Shown: positions 16,588-25,426 of the stretch, piece after piece
How positions within the stretch are numbered: position 1 is the stretch's first letter
How the letters are laid out: every line of letters begins with the position of its first letter
Assembly: GCA_002435825.1 (NCBI GenBank)
Contig: DIVL01000059.1
Coordinates: forward strand, 1-54,801
DNA length: 54,801 nt
Reading direction: 5' to 3'
DNA from: Anaerolineaceae bacterium UBA6133
GTDB lineage: Bacteria; Chloroflexota; Anaerolineae; Anaerolineales; Anaerolineaceae
The notes under the pieces: model-generated
Databases searched by the model: none
What the model saw: the letters and a program-made list of their open reading frames with translations, nothing else
What the model was told of the DNA's origin: nothing
Made by a program: the position numbers and the translations under genes

Positions 16588-16696
16588 AGGCACTTTGTCT
16601 CAACCTCGGGTACTGTTTTGATTCTGCAATGGGATGACAAGTAGGCAACCCTTCCCCCCTCACCGGTACAATCAGGCATTCACTTGCAGACTTGCA

Positions 16697-19522
16697 TTAC
16701 TCTTCCAGGTCTATCACCACTGGTTCCTCGTCCACCTTTTCCAGCTCACCCCAATTGCTGCCAAGCCGTGCTTCCGTGACCAGTGGGACGGATAGCTCCA
16801 TGGCGTTTTCCATGACTTCTTTGACCACTTTCATCGTCTTTTCAATCTCCGCGTCAGGCACCTCAAAGATCAACTCATCGTGCACCTGCAAGAGCATTTG
16901 CGTTTTCAGTCCTGCCTTGCGCAGGGCATCAGGCAAGCGCACCATGGCAATTTTGATGATATCGGCGGCAGTCCCCTGGACAGGCGCGTTGATGGCTTCG
17001 CGTTCTTCCCTTTGGCGCATGATGTAATTTGTGCCAGCCTTCAGGTTAGGGAAGTAGCGTTTGCGCCCAAGCAGCGTTTCCACGCTGCCAGTTTGGGCAG
17101 CCTCGACGCGCGTCTTATCCAGCCAGGCCTTCACCCCCGGGAACTCTTTGAAATATTCCTTGACGAAGTTTTCGGCTTCCGCCAGGGTCAGGTCGGTGGT
17201 GCGCGTTAAGCCGAAGGGGCTCATGCCGTATATCAGGCCAAAATTGATGGCTTTGGCATGGCGGCGCTGCTGCTTGCTGACCTGCTCTATCGGCACATCC
17301 TCGATGGCGGCAGCGGTGGCAGCGTGGATATCCAGCCCCTTGTGGAAAGCATCCATCATTGCCTTATCCTGGGCGATATGCGCCACGATCCGCAGCTCAA
17401 TCTGGGAATAGTCCACCGCCAGCAGCTTTTTACCAGGCGCGGAAATGAAGCCCTGCCTAACACGCCGCCCAAGGTCGGTGCGGGTGGGGATGTTCTGCAG
17501 ATTTGGGTTTTGCGAGGCGATGCGCCCGGTCACGGTGCCGGTCTGGTTGAACGTGGTGTGCACGCGTCCGGTTTTGGGGTTTACCTGCTGCGGTAACGCG
17601 TCCACGTAGGTGGATTGCAGCTTGGTCAGTTCGCGGTAGTTCAGTACCAGCTCGATGATTGGGTGGATGCCTTTCATTTCTTCGAGCACGCCGGCAGCAG
17701 TAGAAAACTTACCGCTGCTGGTCTTTTTGGTCACATCCGGCGGGTCGAGCGCCAGTTTCTTGAAGAGCACATCAGAAAGCTTTTGGGTGGAGTTGATGTT
17801 GAATTCCTCGCCAACCTGCTGGTAAATTGCCTGCTCAAGCTGGCGGATCTCCAGTTCAAGTTCATGCGAGAACTGGTCAAAAAGCGGCAAGTCCAACAGG
17901 ATGCCAGCCTCTTCCATGTCTGCCAGGATGGGGATGAGTTTGACTTCAATCTCCCGGTTGAGTTTATCCACAGCGTGAGTTTGCAGGTCAGCTTCCAGCA
18001 GCGGAACCAACCGCAAGGTCATGACTGCATCAGCAGCGGCGTAGGGTGCCGCCTTGGCGATGGGCACCTGCGCCATGGTGATCTGGCTTTTGCCTTTGCC
18101 GATCAAGGTCTCTATCAGGGTCATCTCCACTCCCAAGCGCACCCAGGCTAAGGCTTTGAGACCCAGGTGGCGCGAGTTGGGCGTGATCAGCCACTCCGCC
18201 AGCATCGTGTCGAAGGTGATTGGGCTGACGTCGATCCCCTCCTGGCGCAGAGCCAGCAGATCGTACTTGGCGTTGTGCGCTACTTTGGCAATTTTTGGGT
18301 CCGTCAGCAGCGTTTTCAAGGCTGAGAGCGCGTCCTCCAGCGGTAATTGTTGCCCGTCATCGTGCCCAAGAGGAATGTAATAGCCTTTTTCCGGGCCACC
18401 TGCCAGCGAAATGCCCACGAGTTGGTCCTGAAGTGGGTCGATTCCGGTGGTTTCGGTGTCGAAAGCTATCATGCTGGCTTTTTTGAGATCACCCACACAT
18501 GCTTTTAGCTTTTCAAAGCTGTCTACGACAACGGTTTCGAACTCAGAGTTGTGCGGCATGGTGGTTTCCGGTTCTGCTGGAGCGGGTTCATTGCCAAAGA
18601 GGCTTTCTTGCTCCGGCTGGGGGTTCAGCGAGGGTTTGAGGCGCTGATTGAGCTTCTTCAAGCGCTGAGTGAGGGTGCGGAACTCAAGCTGGTGAAACAA
18701 TTTTTCCACGGCGAGAGGATCAAACCGGCTTGGCTTTGCCTGATCCAGGTCAAGCGTGACCGGTAGGTCGGTGCGGATGCGCGCCAGGTCCTGGCTGAGG
18801 TAGGCGGCTTCTTTGCCGGCACTCAGGTCTCTTCCGGCTTTTCCAGGGATCTCTTCCAGGTGGGCATAGATATTGTCCAGGCTGCCATAGGCGCTGATCA
18901 GCTTCACGGCAGTTTTCTCGCCCACACCCCTAACACCAGGAATGTTATCCGAGGGGTCTCCTCGCAGTGCTTTGTAATCCACGACCTGTTCCGGCAACAC
19001 GCCCAGCCTGGCTTCAACATCCTCGGCGAAGTAGTCGTCATTCTGACCGCTTTTATTGGGCAGAGCAACCACGATGCGGTTGTTCACCAGCTGCAGCAGG
19101 TCGCGGTCGCCAGTGATGATCTTGACGCCCAATCCTTCCTTGGTGGTTGCCCAGGTGGCGAGGCTGCCGATGACGTCATCCGCCTCGTAATTCTCCACCT
19201 CGATACGGGGTATGTTAAAGCAGTCCACCATCTCGCGGATGCGTTCAATTTGCGCGCGCAGATCATCAGGCATTTTGGCGCGGGTGCCCTTATATTCGGG
19301 GTACATCTCGTGGCGGAAGGTTTTGCCGGTGTCGAAAGAAACCGCAAGATAGTCAGGCTCTTCCTGTTCGAGCAGTTTCAGCAGCATGCTGGCAAAGCCA
19401 TAAATTCCGGCAGTTGGCTCACCGGAGCTGGTTGCCCAGCGGGTGGAACCCCCGGATGTCAGGGCAAAGTAAGCGCGGTATGCGATGGCGTGACCATCGA
19501 GCAGGTAAAGGATTTTGGGCAT
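16697..19522 (-). CDS. polA: DNA polymerase I
   Basis: 941 residues with three domains: an N-terminal 5' nuclease (ILYLLDGHAIAYRAYFAL at the start, GDRDLLQLV near 140), a 3'-5' proofreading exonuclease with the expected acidic motifs (FDTETTG, HNAKYD, YAAAD), and the A-family polymerase (LLAVDYSQIELRIVAHI palm motif A, HAKAINFGLIYGMSPFG O-helix, QVHDELIFEVP motif C). It fills gaps and removes RNA primers in replication and repair. The start is placed at MPKILY because GAGGTG precedes it; a frame-open extension of 26 residues upstream runs into the previous gene and lacks family similarity. The 178-residue gene ends ten bases upstream, so both are probably cotranscribed. Confidence 0.96.
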   Translation of the reverse strand: MPKILYLLDGHAIAYRAYFALTSGGSTRWATSSGEPTAGIYGFASMLLKLLEQEEPDYLAVSFDTGKTFRHEMYPEYKGTRAKMPDDLRAQIERIREMVDCFNIPRIEVENYEADDVIGSLATWATTKEGLGVKIITGDRDLLQLVNNRIVVALPNKSGQNDDYFAEDVEARLGVLPEQVVDYKALRGDPSDNIPGVRGVGEKTAVKLISAYGSLDNIYAHLEEIPGKAGRDLSAGKEAAYLSQDLARIRTDLPVTLDLDQAKPSRFDPLAVEKLFHQLEFRTLTQRLKKLNQRLKPSLNPQPEQESLFGNEPAPAEPETTMPHNSEFETVVVDSFEKLKACVGDLKKASMIAFDTETTGIDPLQDQLVGISLAGGPEKGYYIPLGHDDGQQLPLEDALSALKTLLTDPKIAKVAHNAKYDLLALRQEGIDVSPITFDTMLAEWLITPNSRHLGLKALAWVRLGVEMTLIETLIGKGKSQITMAQVPIAKAAPYAAADAVMTLRLVPLLEADLQTHAVDKLNREIEVKLIPILADMEEAGILLDLPLFDQFSHELELEIRQLEQAIYQQVGEEFNINSTQKLSDVLFKKLALDPPDVTKKTSSGKFSTAAGVLEEMKGIHPIIELVLNYRELTKLQSTYVDALPQQVNPKTGRVHTTFNQTGTVTGRIASQNPNLQNIPTRTDLGRRVRQGFISAPGKKLLAVDYSQIELRIVAHIAQDKAMMDAFHKGLDIHAATAAAIEDVPIEQVSKQQRRHAKAINFGLIYGMSPFGLTRTTDLTLAEAENFVKEYFKEFPGVKAWLDKTRVEAAQTGSVETLLGRKRYFPNLKAGTNYIMRQREEREAINAPVQGTAADIIKIAMVRLPDALRKAGLKTQMLLQVHDELIFEVPDAEIEKTMKVVKEVMENAMELSVPLVTEARLGSNWGELEKVDEEPVVIDLEE

Positions 19523-19532
19523 AAGCACCTCG

Positions 19533-20069
19533 TTAGAAGATTTGATACCAGTAAGGCCAGTAGAGCGCGTGCGTGGCAGACTGGGCTGAATTTGGGGCAA
19601 TTTGCGCTCCGCTTACGCGCACCGGCTGCGTGTGGCTTTCAGCGTCATGGGCGTATTTTGAACTGGCAGCAGCCTGGATGAATTCCGCCAGCACCGCTTC
19701 CTCGCGGCTGCTCAGACCGCCATTTTTGGGGATACTCAGGGCTGTCAGGTCTTCCATGGCTTTGGCAGCCTGGCTTTGCAGCGAGGAGAGGCGAACGTGG
19801 GCGGGGAAGATCAGGCATACCTGCTTTTTATCCGGCAGGAAGTCGCTGTAGATCAGGCAGGGCTGTTCGTTCACCCTGCGCGCGTTGATCTTGTTGGGGG
19901 TGGCCGCAGGTGGCGGAAACTCCTCCAGCGACGCAGGTAAAAGCGATCCGCTCGAAGCCATGAGCTTGGAGTCATCAAACACCAACACGCCAAGCACCCC
20001 TTCAGGATATTGGGGTCGGTATTTGTTCAGCACGCTTTGATAGTCAATCTGCTGTTCCGGAGTTGCCAT
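19533..20069 (-). CDS. Hypothetical protein cotranscribed with polA
   Basis: 178 residues, apparently soluble and without membrane segments. The sequence alternates short hydrophobic stretches (GVLGVLVFDDSKLMAS, CLIFPAHVRLSSLQSQ) with polar regions, and ends in the aromatic LYWPYWYQIF. I do not recognise the family. The ATG at MATPEQQ is preferred because AAAGGCGG lies just upstream; an alternative GTG-type start would add 17 residues and overlap the promoter. The stop lies ten bases before polA. Confidence 0.65.
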   Translation of the reverse strand: MATPEQQIDYQSVLNKYRPQYPEGVLGVLVFDDSKLMASSGSLLPASLEEFPPPAATPNKINARRVNEQPCLIYSDFLPDKKQVCLIFPAHVRLSSLQSQAAKAMEDLTALSIPKNGGLSSREEAVLAEFIQAAASSKYAHDAESHTQPVRVSGAQIAPNSAQSATHALYWPYWYQIF

Positions 20070-20091
20070 GAACCGCCTTTCACCTCGCTTA

Positions 20092-20120
20092 AGTGTAGCA
20101 TCCGCAGGCTCTGTAGGCAA
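20092..20120 (-). promoter_or_regulatory. Promoter of the polA operon
   Basis: On the minus strand TTGCCT and TACACT are 17 bases apart, about 23 bases before the ATG of the first gene. The spacing and both hexamers fit a housekeeping sigma-70-type promoter. Confidence 0.55.
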
Positions 20121-20154
20121 GTTTTAATGGTTGAGATATCGTTCCTACTGGCAT

Positions 20155-20182
20155 TTGACAAAACTTACTTGTTCTCTATGCA
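20155..20182 (+). promoter_or_regulatory. Candidate promoter of tldD-tldE
   Basis: TTGACA and TATGCA are separated by 16 bases, some 40 bases before the tldD ATG. A TATCAT a little further on is an alternative -10. AGGAGGTAG precedes the ATG. Confidence 0.35.
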
Positions 20183-20223
20183 GCAGTGTTATCATATTGG
20201 GCAGGTTAAACAGGAGGTAGTGA

Positions 20224-21621
20224 ATGCTTCAGGATTATCTTCAAGCTTATGTCAACAAATATGGTTTTTCGGGATATACCGAACTTCGTGCCCAACAGAA
20301 TCGCAATCGCTCCGTGGTGATGCTCAACGGCAGCCTGACAGCCAACAACAGCGGCACCAGCCGGGGTCTTTCAGCGCGGGTAGTAAAGGGGGGCGCCTAC
20401 GGCTTTGCCTCTGGCACTGGCTACGGGGACGACCTGGAGGCGATCGCAAAGGTGGTGCAGACCGCCAGCAGCCACGCCGCTTTTCTGGACAGTCGCGTCC
20501 AACGCGGCAAACCGGACTTCCCTGCCAACGCGCCTTTCGTTCGCAAGGATGGGCTGGAACACGATGTGCCGGTGGAGCAGAGTTACCTGCTGGGCATCGT
20601 CGACGAGCTCGACAGCTACATCGCCGAGCGTTTCCCCAAGTTGCTAAGCCGGCGGATTTTTGCCCGCGTGCTCGACATGGAAAAATTGCTCTACACCAGC
20701 GATGGCGTGGTCTCGCACTCATATGTGCCGCGCTCGAACGTTTACGTTTTCATGACCACCCAGGACAAAGACGGTCAACCCGTGGAACTCTATGACGTGA
20801 TGGGCGGTTATGGCAACTTTCTGAGCACTTTCCCGAATGCCGGGGACTTCTTTGGCAAGCTCGAAGAGCAATACGAGCAGTTGATCCTGAAGGCTGAGGG
20901 CGTCTATGCCAAACCTGGCATCCAAACCGTCATCCTGGATTCAGACCTGGCAGGCATCCTGGCGCATGAGGCTGTCGGGCATACCGTGGAGGCGGATTTT
21001 GTGGAAACCGGCTCGGTGGGCGGTCCGATGTTTGGCAAGCAGGTTGCCAGCGAAAAGGTCAGCCTGGTGGATATTGCCCACACTGCCTTCGGCAAGCTGG
21101 CACCCGTGCCGGTGTTCGTGGACGATGAAGGCACGCTGACGCAGGACCAAATGCTGATCGAAAACGGCATCCTCACCGGATACATGCACAATAAAGAATC
21201 AGCCCTAAAATATGGGCATACGCCAAATGGCAACGCGCGCGCTTTCGATTTCTCTGACGAACCGCTGATCCGCATGCGCAATACCTGCATCCTGCCCGGA
21301 ACCGACAAGCTGGAGGACATGATCGCTTCGGTTGAGGACGGCTATTACTTTACCGACATGAATAACGGTCAGGCGGATTCGACCGGCGAATTCATGTTTG
21401 GTGTGCCGATGGGCTTTGAGATCAAAAATGGCAAGCTGGGGCGGGCAGTCAAGGACACTACCGTTTCGGGTGTGGCGTTTGAGGTGCTCAAAACAGCCGA
21501 CATGGTCAGCGACACCGTCACCTGGACCAACTCGGGCATGTGTGGCAAAAAACAGATGATCCCGGTGGGTATGGGCGGACCGGCAATCAAGGTTCAGATC
21601 AATGTGGGAGGTCGGTCATGA
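20224..21621 (+). CDS. tldD: Metalloprotease TldD
   Basis: 465 residues. The zinc-binding HExxxH motif is HEAVGH (His248, Glu249, His253), the catalytic signature of TldD, and the gene order tldD-tldE is the classic one. The TldD/TldE heterodimer degrades unfolded or leader peptides and in E. coli processes microcin B17 and CcdA. Here it more likely serves general peptide turnover, as no peptide biosynthesis genes are adjacent. AGGAGGTAG lies six bases before the ATG. The stop overlaps the tldE start (ATGA). Confidence 0.93.
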   Translation: MLQDYLQAYVNKYGFSGYTELRAQQNRNRSVVMLNGSLTANNSGTSRGLSARVVKGGAYGFASGTGYGDDLEAIAKVVQTASSHAAFLDSRVQRGKPDFPANAPFVRKDGLEHDVPVEQSYLLGIVDELDSYIAERFPKLLSRRIFARVLDMEKLLYTSDGVVSHSYVPRSNVYVFMTTQDKDGQPVELYDVMGGYGNFLSTFPNAGDFFGKLEEQYEQLILKAEGVYAKPGIQTVILDSDLAGILAHEAVGHTVEADFVETGSVGGPMFGKQVASEKVSLVDIAHTAFGKLAPVPVFVDDEGTLTQDQMLIENGILTGYMHNKESALKYGHTPNGNARAFDFSDEPLIRMRNTCILPGTDKLEDMIASVEDGYYFTDMNNGQADSTGEFMFGVPMGFEIKNGKLGRAVKDTTVSGVAFEVLKTADMVSDTVTWTNSGMCGKKQMIPVGMGGPAIKVQINVGGRS

Positions 21622-22940
21622 AACAGGGTTTTGAAGTGAAAGATAAAGCGCTGCTCGAGGCAGCTGAGTTGATCCTGGCTGAGGTCAGGGCAATTGGGGC
21701 GGATGAAGGTGAAACCTGGGTGAGCCGCAGCGCGCTGACCGAGGTCTATTACGAGCTCGGAAAAGTCAGCATGGTGCGCACGGTGTTCTCGGACAAGGTC
21801 TGCCTGAAACTGCTAAAGGATAAACGCAAGGGCAGCACCACCCTCAATAGCTTCGCTCCGCAGGACATCAAGGCAGCGGTGCGGGAAGCCTGGCAGGCGG
21901 CGCAGTCGGCTGCCCCGGACGAAGCGGAAGGCATCGCCGAGCTCCAGGAAAACCTTAGCTTTTCTGCCGGCGACGAGCAACCTGACCTGGATGCCATGTA
22001 CCGGCAATTGGAGCAGATGCTGAAGGATGTCAGGCAGGACTTTCCAAAGATCAGCTTTGATTCTATCGGCATTGAGCATAATTTCGGAGAGAAACTCTAT
22101 GCCAATACCAACGGCGTCAGGCTTTCTGACCAGCGGGGTCTCTACCAACTGAGCAACATGTTCATGGCAAAGGAGGAGGAGAAAACCTCTTCGTTCAATT
22201 ACTTTGCCACGGTCTACGAAAACCCTGCCGATCGGATCTGCGAGGAAAACCGGGTCAGGCGCTTATTGGATGAAACCCAGCGTCAGATTGTGACGGAACA
22301 ATTCGCGGGCAGTTTTGAGGGCGATGTAGTCATCACCCCGGGCTGCCTGGAAAACATCCTGTATTACGTGGCGGACACCTACCTGCAAGATGGAGCGTTG
22401 ATCTCAGGAACCAGCCCATGGAAAGATAGAATTGGCGAGCAGGTTGCCAGCCCGCTGATCAATTTTGAACTGGTCGCAGAGCATCCCGATCTGCCTGGCA
22501 CAAGTCCGTTGAGCGGTGATGGCTATGTGGCTGAAAACATGCCCCTGATTGAAAAGGGTGTGCTCAAGAACTTCAGCCTCAGTCGTTACGGCGCCGCCAG
22601 AACGGGCTTGCCGCGTTCCAAAAACAGCGGAGGGACCTACGTGCTTGGCAATGGCGATACGCCTCTTGATGAAGTCATCTCCGGGGTGGAGAGGGGCATC
22701 CTGATGGGGAGGTTCTCAGGCGGGAATCCGGGTCCAGCGGGCGATCTGAGCGGCGTGGCAAAGAACAGCTTCTTGATCGAAAATGGGCGGATCACCAAGC
22801 CTTTGAGTGAGGTGATGATCTCCGGCAACCTGGCAGACATGCTGCGCGATACGGTTGCAGTCAGCCAGGAACGTGAGAACTCAGGCTATTGGTTACTACC
22901 CTGGATCAGGGTTAGCGGTGTCACGATTTCAGGCAAGTAA
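21618..22940 (+). CDS. TldE/PmbA family protein
   Basis: 440 residues, the second subunit of the TldD/TldE protease. It has the PmbA-type C-terminal region (LPRSKNSGGTYVLGNGD, GRFSGGNPGPAGDLSGVAKN and NLADMLRDTVAVS) and, as in other TldE proteins, no HExxxH motif, so it should be the non-catalytic partner that shapes the cavity. The start is set at MKQGFEV: the ATG overlaps the tldD stop by four bases and GGGAGGTCGG lies immediately upstream. A longer frame into tldD has no family similarity. Confidence 0.9.
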   Translation: MKQGFEVKDKALLEAAELILAEVRAIGADEGETWVSRSALTEVYYELGKVSMVRTVFSDKVCLKLLKDKRKGSTTLNSFAPQDIKAAVREAWQAAQSAAPDEAEGIAELQENLSFSAGDEQPDLDAMYRQLEQMLKDVRQDFPKISFDSIGIEHNFGEKLYANTNGVRLSDQRGLYQLSNMFMAKEEEKTSSFNYFATVYENPADRICEENRVRRLLDETQRQIVTEQFAGSFEGDVVITPGCLENILYYVADTYLQDGALISGTSPWKDRIGEQVASPLINFELVAEHPDLPGTSPLSGDGYVAENMPLIEKGVLKNFSLSRYGAARTGLPRSKNSGGTYVLGNGDTPLDEVISGVERGILMGRFSGGNPGPAGDLSGVAKNSFLIENGRITKPLSEVMISGNLADMLRDTVAVSQERENSGYWLLPWIRVSGVTISGK

Positions 22941-22973
22941 TTACAGGTTGGGAGTCTAAGCAATTGGTACAAT

Positions 22974-22995
22974 GCGGGGTCCGACTGGACCCCGC
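22974..22995 (+). terminator. Candidate terminator of tldD-tldE
   Basis: Perfect 9-bp GC-rich stem (GCGGGGTCC/GGACCCCGC) with a 4-base loop, 34 bases after the stop. The following TTGGCTTAATTCCTTT is only moderately T-rich. Confidence 0.5.
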
Positions 22996-23012
22996 TTGGC
23001 TTAATTCCTTTC

Positions 23013-23109
23013 GTAGGGAAGGGGCTTGACCCCTTCCGCAAACACAACCAAACGGAACCACGCAATCATTCACCACAAACAAGCGGAACGGCGCAAGACC
23101 GTTCCCTAC
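23013..23109. repeat. Repeat family E, copy 1
   Basis: Begins GTAGGGAAGGGGCTTGACCC and ends GACCGTTCCCTAC. Contains hairpins AAGGGG/CCCCTT and GGAACGG/CCGTTCC on either side of a polar spacer. Copy 2 repeats both ends. Confidence 0.7.
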
Positions 23110-23166
23110 GACGATCATCTGCCACGCCGGATTGGCGCAAAAATACACCCTTGTTGAAATCCTTTC

Positions 23167-23232
23167 GTAGGGAAGGGGCTTGACCCCTTCCGTAAACACA
23201 ACCAAACGGAACCACGCAGGACCGTTCCCTAC
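23167..23232. repeat. Repeat family E, copy 2 (shorter)
   Basis: Same ends as copy 1 but lacks about 30 internal bases, so it looks like an internal deletion. A third, degenerate relative lies between about 23473 and 23612 (GTAGAGAAGGGG...GACCGTTCCCTCC). Confidence 0.7.
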
Positions 23233-23269
23233 GCCCTGACTTACCCACCATAGGTTGGCAATAATTGTC

Positions 23270-23417
23270 GTAGGGTGGGTTGGCGTCGCATTAATTCAAC
23301 CTGTCTGAACATCTCAATAGCCAACCCACCAACAGCAAGGATTACCAGTGTTTGTGGTGGGTATGCTATAGCCAGGTGTGCCTCCTGTAAATGCTTTGCG
23401 ACGCCTACCCACCCTAC
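23270..23417. repeat. Repeat family C, copy 2
   Basis: A 21-bp outer stem with one mismatch: GTAGGGTGGGTTGGCGTCGC at the left against GCGACGCCTACCCACCCTAC at the right. Inside, AGCCAACCCACC pairs with GGTGGGTATGCT. It is much better preserved than copy 1. Confidence 0.8.
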
Positions 23418-23694
23418 CTCTTATTTTGTCAGAAACCCACAATTAAAATGCCACTGCTGATTAATTGTTTTGGTAGAGAAGGGGACCCTGCCCTGGTAGC
23501 GAAGCGGAGAGGGTGACCCCTTCCTCAAACACAACCAAATGTAACCAGCAAGACTGTTCCCTGCAACAATCATCCGCCACAAACAAGCGGAACGGCGCAA
23601 GACCGTTCCCTCCAACAGTCATCCGCCACGCAACGACAAATTGGCGCAGAAAAATCCACTTTCGTTGAGGACTTTAATTTCCACCAAGTGTGAC

Positions 23695-23745
23695 GTCAGG
23701 TTCAACCCCATTCGCTTTGCTCTGGGGCAGGCAGAAGAACCTGAC
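23695..23745. repeat. Repeat family F hairpin, copy 2
   Basis: GTCAGGTTC and GAACCTGAC stem as in copy 1, but the loop has gained a segment that itself contains CCCCA and TGGGG. CTACGCGG follows, as in copy 1. Confidence 0.65.
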
Positions 23746-23927
23746 CTACGCGGAGATTGCCTGTGTAGGTCGGAATGAGGCCGCCAAACAATCTCTTACT
23801 CTATTTAATGATTTGCGGGCTCACTCCGACAATACTCTTCGGATCGATCTCACATTTCACCATTCCAAAGAATTATTTGCCAATCCGTCTATAATTCATC
23901 CAAACCCGCTACTAAAAAGGACAACCC

Positions 23928-24755
23928 ATGCTAAATCCCGAAACCCAAAAGAAATTGATCGCTGACGGTCGCAGTTTCATGAAAAGCTTCTCCACCAGCC
24001 CTTATGATGACTTTGTATCAGACCAGCAGCTTAAGTTGCCACAGCCTCCGCTGGTAAAAGCGCCCATGACCGACCAAGCCATGCCGCTTTCCAGAAATTT
24101 CGAGGATCTCGACCTGCAAAATGATTTCATCACTCTGCTGACCAAGCGCAGGAGCTCGCGGGTTTACACCCAGCAGCCCATCAGCCTGCTGCAGCTTTCC
24201 TTTTTGCTCTGGGCTACCCAGGGGATCAAGGACATCCGCGGCAAATCTTACGCCACGTTGCGCACGGTTCCTTCCGGCGGCGCGCGACATCCTTTTGAGA
24301 CCTACCTGCTCGTACAGCACGTGGAGGGCTTGCAGCCGGGTGCGTACCATTACCTGCCCATGGGTCACCAGCTCGAATTCCTGCATCCGGTGGAAGACCT
24401 GCCCGCGGCTATTTCAGTTTCCCTTGAAGGGCAAATTTGGGCGTCCAAAGCCAGCGTGGTCTTTTACTGGAGTTTTTTGCCCTACCGCTGCGAATGGCGC
24501 TACGGCATTTGGGCGCACCGGGTTGCCCTGATCGATGCCGGTCATGTCGATCAGAACCTGTACCTTGCCTCCACCGCCCTTGGGCTGGGCACCTGCGCCA
24601 TCGCTGCCTTCGACATGGCAGTTTGCGACTCCCTGTTTGGTCTAGATGGTGAGGAAGAATTTACGGTCTACGCTTCCCCGGTCGGCACAATTTCCCCTGC
24701 TGATCAAAAGTCTGAGAAAGCCTTTTACCAGTTCGTGGAAGACGAGGGTCTGTAG
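23928..24755 (+). CDS. SagB/ThcOx family dehydrogenase (nitroreductase fold)
   Basis: 275 residues. KRRSSRVYTQQPISLLQLSF (about 75-94) followed by LRTVPSGGARHPFETYLLV is characteristic of SagB-type oxidoreductases, which in toxin clusters oxidise azolines to azoles with FMN. Here there is no cyclodehydratase, precursor peptide or protease nearby, so it is likely one of the many stand-alone relatives; a modified-peptide role is not supported. The C-terminal region (LASTALGLGTCAIAAF) is the usual FMN-contact segment. AAAAAGGACA precedes the ATG. Confidence 0.85.
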   Translation: MLNPETQKKLIADGRSFMKSFSTSPYDDFVSDQQLKLPQPPLVKAPMTDQAMPLSRNFEDLDLQNDFITLLTKRRSSRVYTQQPISLLQLSFLLWATQGIKDIRGKSYATLRTVPSGGARHPFETYLLVQHVEGLQPGAYHYLPMGHQLEFLHPVEDLPAAISVSLEGQIWASKASVVFYWSFLPYRCEWRYGIWAHRVALIDAGHVDQNLYLASTALGLGTCAIAAFDMAVCDSLFGLDGEEEFTVYASPVGTISPADQKSEKAFYQFVEDEGL

Positions 24756-24875
24756 AGAAAACCTGTTCAGCTTGTACACCATGGCAGTTCCATCAGGCGT
24801 CTGGTTTTGGTACGATTGTGGGCAACTATGAGTTATTTTGCAAGCAGGATCCGCGGATGCAATTCTGTTCGCCTC

Positions 24876-24893
24876 GGTTACAATTTGGTAACC
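24876..24893 (+). promoter_or_regulatory. -10 box within an inverted repeat before the dCMP deaminase gene
   Basis: TACAAT (24879-24884) lies within GGTTAC-AATTTG-GTAACC, a perfect 6-bp inverted repeat. This arrangement could be an operator covering the promoter. A -35 box is not clear. Confidence 0.35.
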
Positions 24894-24915
24894 TGGAAAA
24901 ACAAAAAGGTTGTCA

Positions 24916-25407
24916 ATGATCAGACGTGACAAAATCAACTATTATCTCGACCTGGCTGAAACGGTCAGCCAGCGCGGCACCTGCCTGCGTAGGCAATATG
25001 GCGCGGTAATCGTCAAGAATGATGAGGTCGTTTCGACGGGTTATGTTGGCGCGCCGCGGGGGAGAGCCAACTGCATTGACCTCGGCTTCTGCATCCGTGA
25101 AAAACTGCAAGTCCCGCGCGGGCAGCGCTACGAACTCTGTCGCAGCGTGCATGCCGAAGCCAATGCGATCATCAGCGCCTCGCGCGACCGCATGCTGAAC
25201 AGCGCGTTGTATCTTTCCGGGATCGACCTGAAAGACAATGGCAATTACGTCAAGAATGCCAATCCCTGCTCCATGTGCAAACGCTTGATCATCAACGCCG
25301 GGATTGAGCAGGTATTTATTCGTGATGATAAAGATAACTACCGCCGTATCGCGGTTCAGGATTGGATCGAAAACGACGAATCACTGACCGGCGAATTTGG
25401 CTATTGA
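24916..25407 (+). CDS. Deoxycytidylate (dCMP) deaminase family protein
   Basis: 163 residues with the zinc-dependent cytidine/dCMP deaminase signatures HAEANAI (His79, Glu81) and PCSMC (Cys118, Cys121). These ligate zinc and provide the proton-shuttling glutamate. It should convert dCMP to dUMP for thymidylate synthesis; ComE-type and related deaminases are the alternative. LDLAETVSQRGTCLRRQYGA is the typical N-terminal segment. The ATG is chosen two codons after a possible TTG because AAAAAGG is well spaced from it. Pirin follows 19 bases after the stop. Confidence 0.88.
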   Translation: MIRRDKINYYLDLAETVSQRGTCLRRQYGAVIVKNDEVVSTGYVGAPRGRANCIDLGFCIREKLQVPRGQRYELCRSVHAEANAIISASRDRMLNSALYLSGIDLKDNGNYVKNANPCSMCKRLIINAGIEQVFIRDDKDNYRRIAVQDWIENDESLTGEFGY

Positions 25408-25426
25408 TTTTGCGAGGATTTAAAAA

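Larger units (their letters stand above)
15629..16696. other. Gene-free gap between convergent dnaA and polA, filled by repeats
   Basis: Holds, in order, a TCATCGCGAGG segment, a GTCAGGTTC hairpin, one family B element and two reverse-oriented family A elements. Short open frames here translate repeat sequence. No gene or terminator was recognised. Confidence 0.75.
22996..23927. other. Repeat-rich gap without genes
   Basis: Contains two family E repeats, a degenerate third, a family C element and a family F hairpin. A TATAAT (23890-23895) about 33 bases before the SagB-type gene is the only regulatory candidate. No gene was recognised. Confidence 0.7.

Noticed and set aside
13842..16696. Replication origin around dnaA
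   Set aside because: No cluster of DnaA boxes, no AT-rich unwinding element with 13-mers, and no dnaN. Only skew analysis of the whole chromosome could revive it.
23928..24755. SagB-like gene as part of an azole-peptide (microcin) cluster together with tldD-tldE
   Set aside because: No cyclodehydratase, precursor peptide or transporter in the region. TldD/E and SagB relatives are often found alone, and about 1 kb of repeats separates them.
24828..24929. 33-codon frame (MSYFASRIRGC...) overlapping the dCMP deaminase start
   Set aside because: No ribosome site; it runs through the putative promoter of the deaminase gene, so it is probably chance.
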